Origin: Lytechinus variegatus | Lineage: Eukaryota > Echinodermata > Echinoidea > Temnopleuroida > Toxopneustidae | Direction of reading: 5' to 3' | DNA: 64,000 nucleotides | Assembly: GCF_018143015.1 (NCBI RefSeq) | Contig: NC_054746.1 | Span: 39,682,687-39,746,686, forward strand | Shown: in pieces, positions 1-12,500 of the stretch | Layout of the letters: the number at the start of each line of letters is the position of its first letter | How positions within the stretch are numbered: the stretch's first letter is position 1 | Made by a program: the position numbers and the translations under genes | Notes under the pieces: generated by a model | Databases searched by the model: none | The model's input: the letters and a program-made list of their open reading frames with translations, nothing else | Told to the model about the DNA's origin: nothing

Positions 1-521
1 CGGCCTTATGTATGGGGCCACAGATAGTCTCACTCGAAGTCAGAGAGATGCGAGGCGAGGAGGAGTTTGAGTTTTTGGTTCATCGAAATCATTGTTCCCA
101 CGATACAAATTTCGATATTCCTGTCAAAATAAATAACCACAATTCATTTCATATAATACATCAATTCACCATGCCAACGTGATATGGGCTTTGATAAATT
201 TGAACAACTAGAGTCTATTGGAGTTAAGTCTGTAGGCCTAAAGGTAAACTAAACTATTAGAAAGTTCGTTGACCTCGTATCATAGAGGCCGGCATTTTGC
301 ATTGCGTAATAACTCCCCTCCAGCTCCAGCTCCGAGTATATACCGGCCATGAAATTTTGAGGATGAGCAGCGATTGAGAGAGCGTACGGTATAGCAGTGT
401 TACTTTTTATTTTAATTACACTATTTTACGTGTAACGTTAGAGTTTCATGTGGATTTGTAAGCTACAAAAATATATCGATCAAATAATATTTATACATGT
501 ACACAACAATTTACAAGAATA
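1..521 (+). promoter_or_regulatory. 5' flank of ABHD12-like copy A
   Basis: This is non-coding sequence upstream of the first ATG of copy A. Its distal part (from about 88) is recognisably related to the flank of copy B (about 18842-19198), so the tandem duplication includes upstream DNA. A TATA-like string (GTATATACC, 336-344) lies about 180 bases before the ATG. It is only a weak promoter candidate, and no transcription start can be proven from sequence. Confidence 0.4.
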
Positions 522-3500
522 ATGCGTTTCCGGGGTGACACAACTTCAAGTTCTACGAGCAAAATCCAAACAAGTGGAGATGTGACCGCTAAGCGAGGCG
601 TGGACGAGACAAAATCAGTCGGGGAAGCGTCGGCTTGCAAGAAAAAGGAAAGACGGCGGTGAGTAGCAAATAAATGTCTGTGGAGCTGCCCTGCAGCCGC
701 TGAAGACCGAAGCTTTGCGGAGGGGGGGGGGGGCAGCCAAATGTATTGCTGAACATACGCATGGCCAAATTATCTCCAAAGTACCCCTGGCCTTGTTTTT
801 CTCTGTGACTGTGTGCAAAATATTAATAATGGTACCGTATCGCCAATTGCCATTCATGCAGGCTCCACTCCACTTTACTACTGCTACACTACAGACAGTG
901 TACACTTCACCAACCCGAGTTCGGATAACCCTATTCCCTCTTGGCATTAATTGCCAAAAAAATGAGAAAAATCAAGTTAAAAGGAACAAAAACAGTGACT
1001 TACCTCGGCTGTCGCGCACATTCACTTCCCCGTTTTATCTGATCTTAAGTACATAAACATATGGCCATTGAGTCCCCTGTACAGATCGCGCTAGAACTTC
1101 GGTCTCTGTATTTGGTGAGTGAAGCCAACGGAGTTCAGCTGAACAACCAACATAACAGAGACCGAAGCTTTTGGTCTATGATAACCCTAGACAGCTAGAG
1201 TACTAGAGGCAAAGGTGGGATAAAAAAGTTATTAATTTAGAAAAAAATATTATGAGAAAGGGAAATAGCTTAATTTATTACTGTACACCCATATTTCACT
1301 CCATGTCCATCCTCCAGTTATCCTCAAAATTGGTGATTTGGGGAGAGTATCTTACTGTCTAAATCCTCACACGTAATATTCACTGCCGATTTCAAAACAT
1401 CACATGCAATCGGTCGCAGGTCAAACAGCATATTTGTATTATATTGGATGGCTCAGAAAATGCCAAAATATTCTAAGAGTTTAGGAAAATATTCCATGAA
1501 TCAGTGGAATATTTTCCCAATACTAATAGCAACAACAATAATAAAGAATAATGATATATGATGATGATAGTAATACTACTAATACTATTACTAATGATAA
1601 TAATGATTTTGATAAGGATTACAAAATAATATTGACAATAATAATGATAACTAGATTTTAATTCGTCATGAGGACGAATTATGTGGTCTCTTATGAAATT
1701 TCATTAAGTGTCGCTAATGTATGAAATGAATCATTAGACAATCTTGATCATAGACATCATCATGGGAGTAACTTTTGACCATTGCTAAATACTCTTTAAT
1801 GTGGTAATGATAAACGTGATGGATATAAATTATAAATATGTTGGTGATAATGCAATACGGTAAATATAAAAAGGAAGTTTGGAGCACGTAAAATGCCTTA
1901 AAATCTAAAAAATTTGAGACGATTTACCGAAATTGGCTTCCCAAAATTGAAAAGAGCCTTCATTTTCAGAGCAGCTAATTTTTAATCAACAGTTTCATGC
2001 TTTTTATGCAAAATCTTTTTAAAAATTCTTTATTCTGTCAGCAATTTTTCTTTCAAGATTTCAAGCAAAAATTTTCACAATGTCAGTGGGTATCAATTTC
2101 ACAGAATGCTTGAAAATTCACAGGTGATACTTTTTGAGAACTAAAATATCTTAAATATGTTTATTCAACATTTCTGCTAATTTGAATTATTTTTAATGAG
2201 AAATTTCACAATGCTACAATTTCACAGCATTCACTTCAAAACTCAGTGATGTATTTGATAAAAGTATTGAGTAGAATTTTTTTGGGGGGGAAGTTTGCAA
2301 AATTTCTGTAAATTCCTAAACATTTTACATTATATTTTCCGTCAACAATTTTCAATATCCATTTATTATTTGTGTATGACTTTATCATTTACTTGAAAAT
2401 TCTTTCTTGATGACTTTACTAAATAAAAGTCAGGTGAAAGATTCAATACAGGCAATTTTCCCGTAAAATTTCGGGAAAATGTTTATCTAAGTAAATTGCA
2501 TAATTTTTAATTTCACAGAAGGTATCTGAAAATTTTTTATATGTTATATTATAATATTTGGTGAAAATAACCAAATAAAAAAAAATCCGGAAATTTCCAC
2601 AAAATGTCCGGAATGAAATTTTTTAACACAATAGTGTTTCAATATTGTAGCGTTTACTTAGAAAATACATAAATGATGTTTTACAAGTTCCAGAAAAACT
2701 ACGAAAAATGTCCTACATGAAAAACCACAAAAAAAGTGGGCTTGAAATTTACAGGAAGACTGTAAAATTTATTAATAAAACATTTTCTTTAAAAAATTCT
2801 CAAAAAATTAGGCCCAGAAAAAATTTGCAAAAACTTAAACAGGTCACAACACATTGATGCTGTGGTCAAAAGTGAAAATTATTCACACGTTATTTGTAGA
2901 GAATTTTTTCAACTACATCATATATCAAAATTTGAGAAAAAATGACCATTAATAACGAAGATACGGTCAAATATGCATAAATACGTTGACGTATGTTGCG
3001 AAAATGTGTAATTTTTATTTCTAACGTAATTTTGTGGTATTTACGCAATCTCCAGATGAGATATTGACTATATCCAAGAGTGAGGAAAAGTTGGGGGTCA
3101 ACGGACTCCCTGAAGAGCTACAGTGAATTTTATATAGGCATACATGTATGTTTGCCCACTTATGACTTACTTTGCGAGTTTGCACGCGCGTGTAATGCAA
3201 ATTTGAATTGACGCGCATTTGCGTATTATTGGTCGTAAGAGGCTGAATGAGGTATCAAATTAATCAGAAGATAATGGACAATGGACAGACATAAAATAAA
3301 TGACGACTCGAAGATGGATACCGATGGTAGGTGCAAGAACTTGCAAGCATACCTGTGCGCGCGCAAATTCTTGACATGCTCAAAATGGTCTGAAACGTAC
3401 CCAAACTTGACCACGATTGATAATAATGTCCATTCATGACATGAAAATCAAGAAATTTGACAAGCCCGATTTTGCGATAAAGTGGGAACAAAATTTGGCA

Positions 3501-6500
3501 ATAAAAACAAATAAAGTAAAATCTGACGAATATAATAGGTGATCTGTCATATTCATGACAGACCACCTAATAATAATAATTGTGATTATGGTATGATAAT
3601 AATAATGATGATGACAATAATGATAATGGTAATAGAACCCAAAGGTTTTGAATGAGTCTTCCTTGTCACATTGCACTGGGAAACTGTCCCTGTCCCCATC
3701 CCCTTGTCGAATGAGCACGATTTTATTTTGTGAGGGGAAGGTATCATGAGTATGGCTATACTGTTGGAAATGTCCCCACTGCGTGCAAAGTGAACTGTGT
3801 CCCAAACTGTGGGATAGCATAGCGACAACTTGTTTAGGGGCCAAATGTGTAAATAATTAAGCCCACGAAAAACTTGTTAAGGGGTTGTTTGGAAATAATT
3901 TGGTCACACATGTGATGTGTACAGCAATACATTTGACTCGGCCCCAGGCAAAAGGGTTGCTTCTGTTCTGAACACGAGCCTATTAAGTATGCTACACATG
4001 TAGTAAGCCTCTGTCTCTGATTTTATTCAGATCCAATCTAATTTTTAAAAATAGAGAAATAACTAAATGATTTTCTTGGAAAAAAACCTTGGCCAGTGAT
4101 TTTCAGATTAAAAACCTTGGCCAGTGATTTCAGATTAAACTAAAAAGTTGTGCCCCATTGCCATGTCTGCCCACCCATTGTCTTTTACACATGATTTGGG
4201 GACATTACATGAAAATGGAATTTGATATTATGCCAGAATTTTTTATCGGACTTTTTAAATGAATATAAGTTTATGATTCGTAGTCATTGAGGGTTTTTCA
4301 CTGCGAAGAATTGGTGAACATGTCCCGCTGGGATTAGAATTGCAAAAATGTGCATGTGTATAGACAAGGGGCACTAGCTAATGCAGACGTACTTGGACAC
4401 CCAGAGTTGTATCTCCAGACAATTCAGCAGTTTCAGGAACTTTGTAATCAGTATTTCATTAATCGACTGTTTCAAAGTAATATCAGTCAATATTGTACAG
4501 CAAAAATAATTAGAGAATCCAGATCAAAAGATGATTTATCTGCTTAAGTGTCCGGACATCAGACATCCCAATCATCCTATAAATATTTTTCATACAATAT
4601 ATAAAACAATATTTTTTTATTAATTCATCAATACTTCCAGTTCTAGCCTCTAGCTACCATTTAATCCACCATACCAAGAAAGTAAACTTTCTTGTATTTT
4701 TTTAGTTACATTACAATGATAGAATCTGGCCGAGCAAGCTAACTGCAAGGAAAAATAATAATTCAGAGTGAAAACTTCCCTTCTTCCATAAACAATATTT
4801 ACAAGTGCAGGGATGTTCATTTCCTTATTCCATTTTCACCTTCCTTGCTAAAAAATGTCAATGAATAAATAAGTTGTAGAGGAGAAAAAAAAACACCCTC
4901 TTTTAAATGGTAGGTTAAGGTATCTCAGTAGAGCATTGTAGCCCAGTGGATTAGTCTCCAGACTTTGAAATAAAGGGTTGTGTGTTCAAATCCCAGTCAC
5001 TGCATGGTTTCCTTCAGCAAGAAATTGATTTGCATTGCATTGTGCTGCATTTAACCCAGGTGTGGTAGCCTATGGTGGTACGTAGCATAAATTTATTCTG
5101 TGAAGAACACTGAAACACATGATGCTGCATTGTTGTAAATTGCTTAGTATGTGCTAAAGGGGTATCCAGCCTTGGCCACAAAGTTATGTGTTGGAAAGGA
5201 GAAAAATAAATGAGACAGAATGGTGAAATTTTAAAAGAAATCGGACAAGCAATAAGAAATTTATAGCTGCTTTAAAATTGAGATCATTAATACTATGTAG
5301 ATTTCAAATTGGTAACTGGGTAAGTAAATTATGACAAGGGGCAAGGACAGCTTTCCCATAGGCCATGTACTTTATTATCTTGGATTTGTGGTTTTCTGTA
5401 AGTACAGTACCCATCCCCCTGGGCAGTAATCTAAATATAACCCAGGTAGGATATTGTTTTATGTCCTCATGAAAGAAAAATCTGATTTAAAATAAAACTT
5501 TTGGGAAAACTGACATTTTAGCCATAATATGTATTTTACCCTTTTTACACAAGCTAAAATTTCCTTAACCCCGTACTATAGGTGGGGCTAAATTGCCATT
5601 TAGCCCCACCTATAGTACGGGGTTAAGCTTAGCCCACTTTCTTTTTACACAGCATTTTTGCAAAGTGGGCTAACCCCACCATTAGTACGGGATTATTTGG
5701 CCCTGCAAAAAAGCAGGGTTATCCCAGCAATTGCGGTGCTAAGAGCGATAGTACGGGGTTAAGATCGCTAGTGTAAAATGAAAGTGGGCTAAGCTTAACC
5801 CTGTACTATAGGTGGGGCTAAATGGCAAGTACGAGTGAAGTACTTGTACTACGAATGATCGACAAAAACCACTAGTGTGGGGTTAGCGAGTTTCATGTGT
5901 GAAAAGCAAGCATTCCTTATCTGGGGTTAGCAATAACAATTTGGCATGTGTGAAAAGGGAAAAAGATAGTACGGGTTAAAGATAGTCCGGGGCTAAGAAA
6001 ATCCTGTGTAAAAAGGGTATTAGGGTACATGGAAGAGTAGTCCATGCCGTACATCACTATGATGTCACATTTCTGCAGCCAATTTGAAGTCTCCATGGGT
6101 AAAGTGATTACCAATATTTACAACTTAAAATTTCATAACTTTCTTGTTGTTTGTCCAATATTGTTCAAACTTTCACCTATCAACTTGTCAGATTTTTCTT
6201 TTCCTTATAATAAAACAAGTTTTTATTTGGGTTGGATTCCCCTTTAAGAATTAAACAAGAGTAATTTGTGACAACTTAGTGTATATTTTTCATCATCTAA
6301 ATTCCAAAAATATATATATACTGTACTTTTTATCTCTCTTGCTGAATTTGTTTGCTTCCATATCCTGAGACCTGAGTCTTGTACACTAGTGAGCACAGAG
6401 AGCAATTTATAACTTTCGGATTTTCTTCCTTTTCACTGATTTCATTTACTATTAGAAAGAGAGCTATTATATGGAGTTGGACATGGAAGCTATGTTTGCT

Positions 6501-9500
6501 GAATTCCATTTTGTTCTACACAATCTTCCCAGTTCTAGTTTATTTCATCCCTGACTTTGCTTCCCAACTTATTTTCCTCAATTACCGTGAGTAAACTCAT
6601 TTTAATATAGTCGTTATGTAGATGACTCCGCATATCATTTTAATAGTTTTAATTTCAGTCATTCTTAATGGAAGTTCAAACATCTCCTCTGTATTAAGAT
6701 AATAATTATTATTAGCAGGATATTTACTAATGAAACTTTTAAAATTAATGAAACTATTGAGTTAGAATGTGAATTTTATAAGCAATTGTGTTTTTAACAA
6801 TTTCTAAATGCAAACTGTACAACGTTGAGTATGATTATCTAACCAGTTGATGTGTGTAGTACTGTTATACAATAAATATCAAGTTTTGAGCAGTTTTCTC
6901 AGTCTTTAATGCCGAGGGTTTGGGTCTGAACTTTCTTGTTCTTTTTTGTTCTTTTCTTTTTTTTCTGTTTTTTCCATTTCCATATGGGCAAGGTATTGCA
7001 GATGTGTATTTACTTATTTTCTCTTTATCTCGGTACAAATGTTATTTACTTTCAGTCTCAGATAAGGTTTGCAGATAGAAAAAGATTAACTGGTTGATTT
7101 TTGTGTAGTGTTTCTTATTCTATGGACAGAATCAAATATTTGTATTTAGTCTTATCTGTGATGATAATATTGGATCCAGCTTGAACAAATAAATGCGTTA
7201 ATTAAAATAAACTGGATATTTTATGTTAATTAAGTTGTGGTTCTGTCATTAAGGACATATGTATTATTTTTATGAAGACTTCAGTGTTAGAGTGTAAATT
7301 TGATTGTGTTTTTACAGTATAAAACAAAATGCAAAATTAAAGAAAAATATATTTTTATAAATGTATTGAGGCTCATTAATACTTTGGAGAGAATGGCCAT
7401 CAAGCCCCTAACAGTATCATCGTATATATCGATATATTGATGAGAGTGTTAGAAACAAAGAATAATTAGTTAATTGTTTTAAATTTATGCTCTTCTACAA
7501 CAAGAATGTGAGTAATTGAGTTTCACATCCATACTTTGTACATTTTGAAGTTTTCAAAAGTTTTTGCACATATTTTTTTCAAACAGTCAAGTGTCCTGTA
7601 TTCAGAGACTACCATGCTCCTGAGGTATATGGATTGAAAGGAGCAAGGAACGTATATCTACCTTCTACCAATGGAGTTCAGCTTGGAGTGTGGTAAGACT
7701 TTCATTCAAGTATAGTCTTGTTCCAGGGTAATTCCTAATAAGCAATATTATTCATGAATATTACCATTTGTTATGTGGTCACTATTTTTGTTATTTTCAC
7801 TAATTTCTAAGGCTTTTAACCATGGTAACAGAATTATCAGAAAATCAAACCATTTCACAAAACAATAATATCTTGTGATATTTAATCAATATATGATCAT
7901 TATACTTAATGATATTCCCATATTTTGTTCAGTCCAATGTTAGGGTATTCAGGACAATGAGTTTGATTAAAATTATTTGAATATGAAGTGAGCCTGAGGT
8001 GCCCATTTTTGTCATTGCTCACCATTCACCAATCACCATCTTGCGACATTGACAATAGCAATTATTGGGAGCAGACATCTAAATGTACCATCACAGTTAA
8101 ATATGAAATTATACTGGCTTAATAAAATTCATGGAGGGTGACATAAAAAATGTGTAAATATTCAATTTTGCACAATGCTGGTATTCATGGAAATTTCATA
8201 AATGAAAGGTCAGTTTGCTTTTGGATGTAAATTGACATAAACATAAAGAAGATATTGAAATATCTTCATACTGGATAAGCAATAAATATTGCACATTGCA
8301 GGGAGCAAACAAACTGCACTTGAATGCAATATCAGGTAAAGGTAAGTCAAAGAAGTCAAATGGAAAACTTTAAAATCACGCTCTATATCAGATGATATTT
8401 AGGAAAATGTGATGGCATTAAGAATTGACTTGAGTTAGATAATAAAGGCAATCATACCAATTTTTTATTCTTTGAAGACATTTGTTGCAGGTAAGAAGAA
8501 GAAAAGCTTTCCCAAACAAAAACAATGATATTTTCGTTTAAAAATGAATAAGATTTCAAAGATGTAATAAATAATCAAATATACAATGAATTGTGCAGAA
8601 TAAATGTATATTACCTTTGAAAATGATTTCATTTGACAAAATTTATTTAATTGTTATTGTTTATATTCTCACAAGCTCTTTCCTCAATATTCAGATTTCA
8701 AACCATGAATTTGAATCATATATTCTTTTTTAAGGTTTGAGTATTTGTACGAATGGGAATAATATCTCTTAGTCAATCAAACTTTATATTTTCTCTTTAG
8801 GCAAATGCTTCCTACTTCTGTAAGACCTGCAAGAGAAGATAACGAAATGTCAGGAGAGTTCTTTGATAAAGCATTAAGAGACCATAGACCAGTGATTATG
8901 TACTGCCATGGAAATTCAGGTTCAAGGTAATGATTTCAACTCCAAAACAATACCTGAAGTAAGGTTTAATATCAGAAAATAACCATTGATAATTGTGAAA
9001 TATTTTGTCAAAGGATTAAACACATTATACAAAAATATATTGAGTTATTTTGTCACTCTTTCTCATATCTCTCTTTCTCTCGCCCTCTCCCCTTTTCTCA
9101 TCCTTTCTTTCTTAACCTCTCTCTTATTGTTTTGCGTACTCATCCTCTTTTCCTATGTCTGGTTTTCAGTATCATTTTTGTTTCATCAGTTTGCTTGTTA
9201 ACTGGATCAAATCAAAACCAGTATTCAAAGACAAAAAAAAATATATAACGTTTTTTTCTTTTTATTTTACAGAGCAAATCCACACCGAGTAGAATTGTAT
9301 AAATTATTGATTAGACTGGGATTCCATGTTGTAGCTGTAGACTACAGAGGTTTGTACAATTTTCTTACAATTGTTCTTTTTTTAAGTTGCATGTCTTAAT
9401 GTTGTGAATCAAAATTAGACATCTTTTTTAAAATGTATGGCATGGCATGAATATCTGTGTAAGATTATTGTCTGCACATGATTATATCTAAATATGGCAT

Positions 9501-12500
9501 TTTGTGTGAAAGAAATTGTTATGTGATTTCTGTTATTCTCTCTGATGAAGCGTTGTCATTAATTTGTATTTTCTAGAAGATTTTCCTCTACATACCGGTA
9601 TTCAAAACAATATTGCATTTTCAAAAATCTTTGTTTGTGAAATCAAGCAAGAAATTAACCTTTGACCATATTTTTGTCTCACCTGCGAAGCAAAGTGAGA
9701 CTATAGGCGCCGCTTTTCCGACGGCGACGGCGGCGGTGGCGGCGGCGGCGGCGTCAACATCAAATCTTAACCTGAGGTTAAGTTTTTGAAATGATGTCAT
9801 AACTTAGAAAGTATATGGACCTAGTTAATAAAACTTGGCCATATGGTTAATCAAGTATTACTGAACATCCTATCAGAGTTTCATGTCACATGACCAAGGT
9901 CAAAGGTCATTTAGGGTCAATGAACTTAGACCATGTTGGAGGAATCAACATCGAAATCTTAACCTGAGGTTAAGTTTTTGAAATGTCATCATAACTTAGA
10001 AAATATATGGACCTAGTTCATGAAACTTGGACATAAGATTAATCAAGTATCACTGAACATCCTGCATGAGTTTCACGTCACATGATCAAGGTCAAAGGTC
10101 ATTTAGGGTCAATGAACTTTGGCCGAATTGGGGATATCTGTTGAATTCCCATCATAACTTTGAAAGTTTATGGATCTGATTCATGAAACTTGGACATAAT
10201 AGTAATCAAGCATCACTGAAAATTTTGTGCAAGTTTCAGGTCTCATGATTAAGGTCAAAGGTCATTTAGGGTCAATGAACTTTGGCCGAATTGGGGGTAT
10301 CTGTTGAATTCCCATCATAACTTTGAAAGTTTATGGATCTGATTCATGAAACTTGGACATAATAGTAATCAAGCATCACTGAACATTTTGTGCAAGTTTC
10401 AGGTCTCATGATTAAGGTCAAAGGTCATTTAGGGTCAATGAACTTTGGCCGAATCGGGGATATCTGTTGAATTACCATCATAACTTTGAAAGTTTATTGG
10501 TCTAGTTCGTTAAACTTGGACATTAGAGTAACCAAGTATCACTGAACATCCTGTGCGTGTTTCAGGTCACATGTCCAAGGTCAAAGGTCAATGAACTTTA
10601 GCCGAATTGGGTGTATCTGTTGAATTACCATCATAACTTTGAAAGTTTATGGATCTGATTCATGAAACTTGTACATAAGAGTAATCAAGTATCACTGAAC
10701 ATCCTGTTCGAGTTTCAGGTCACATGATCAAGGTCAAAGGTCATGTAAGGTCAATGAACTTTGGCCATGTTGGGGTTTTTGTTGAATAACCATCATATCT
10801 CTGTAAGTTTATTGGTCTAGTTCATAAAAAGGGAAATAAGAGTAACCATGTATCACTGAACATCTTGTGCGAGTTAGAGTAGTATTCAAAGTGAGCACTG
10901 CTGCTATATTGAACCGCGTGATGCAGGTGAGACGGCCAGAGGCATTCCACTTGTTTATTTTTCTAGGATATGGAGATTCATCAAGTTATACAACTGCGGA
11001 TGGTATTCATGATGATGTAAGAACAGTGTATAGATGGCTGAGAGAAAGGACAGGGGATTCCCCTTTCTACATCTGGGGACATTCTCTTGGAACAGGGTAA
11101 TGTTTTTTTAAGCTTGATATTCAACCTGTTGTTCACAACTAACTCAAATGAATGAATTGATTCCATTCTTTTGCAGTTGCAGGTCAACAATTTAATAAAT
11201 TCTCAAGTTGAATAAACTTGTTTTATTGATGTAAATATTCAGCTGTTTTCAAAAGATTTCTCTTCTCTACTTTTGTTTCTACGTGCATTATGTATGCTCA
11301 AGATACATGTAAGAATAATAGTTTCCTTAAAGAGAAATGCCAGTAGTTGCAGTAAACACTGATTTCATGAGAAAGTCTGTAAAACCAGGCTTAATTGTCA
11401 GTATATCATCGAGGATCTAGATCTGGTACAGTTACATAAACTGAACTTTGTGAAATCTTGAAATCTACGCTGAAAAATGTTCACACTGAAGACCACCAAC
11501 ACAGATAGGCACACGTGGGATAGTGTATTATTATTGCTGGAATAAAGACCCAACGGAAGTGACCGAATCCACGCTTATTTTGCTTATTTCTCAGCAATTA
11601 CACAATTTCTTCCAGAATCCTTTGGAACATATTTTTTATTCATTCATATATTATTGGTCATTATATTAGATTCTGTAAAAAGTCATTTTGAGATCGTTAC
11701 CAATACTGGAATTTATCTTTAAAAAAGAATATTCTTGAGACAAACATCACTGTAAATGCCTATACATGTACAAATATATTTGTAGATTTTGTATGTTGAT
11801 TGTATGATGAGTTTTGATTTTAAGCATCTGATTCTTCTTTTATTTGTTCTTTATTTCTTTCAGGATATCCACAGTATTCACTTCAAAAATATGCAGAGAA
11901 GGTGAGTTTGAACAGTACTATAGAAAATCTACTTTGTTGAACCTTGTAATATGAATTATACAATTAGTTATTGTCAGATTTTGACAAACCATTTAAATAT
12001 AAAATAATTTGATTTTGCATGAAGTTTAATGCATAAAATCACAATACTCTACACTTGACTGAAACATATTGTAGTCATCCTGTGTGTAATAAGTAATACA
12101 TTATATTTCTTATTTGATAGAGGGATGTCCTACAGGTCTTGTCTTAGAAGCACCATTCAACAACCTTCTTGATGAGGTCATGAGACATCCATTTGGAATG
12201 GTAAATAACTCTATATCTAGTTGATGCAGCTATGGGACATGTTCATGAATTGTAAGATTATCTGTAAGATGATATCATAGAGAGGTAGATAGTGAGATGA
12301 AAGGAGAGGAGAGAGTGATGAAGAGAGTGTCGGGAAGGGAGAAAGACAGGAGATGAAAGGTAGAATATATGATATATCATGTAAACAATATTTGTCTTAA
12401 TTTATATCTCTGAAACATTCCTCCATACAACTTAGGTTTCTTTGATCTAGCTTTTAACCCTATCTAGGCCGGGGGGGGGGGGGGGGCGGGGGGCCTCCCC

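Noticed and set aside
715-1056. Overlapping open frames on both strands near 615-1056
   Set aside because: They lie in intron 1 of copy A across poly-G and simple sequence, with no family resemblance.
3264-3844. Open frames with His/Ile-rich stretches
   Set aside because: Encoded by ATT/ATG-type simple repeats in intron 1.
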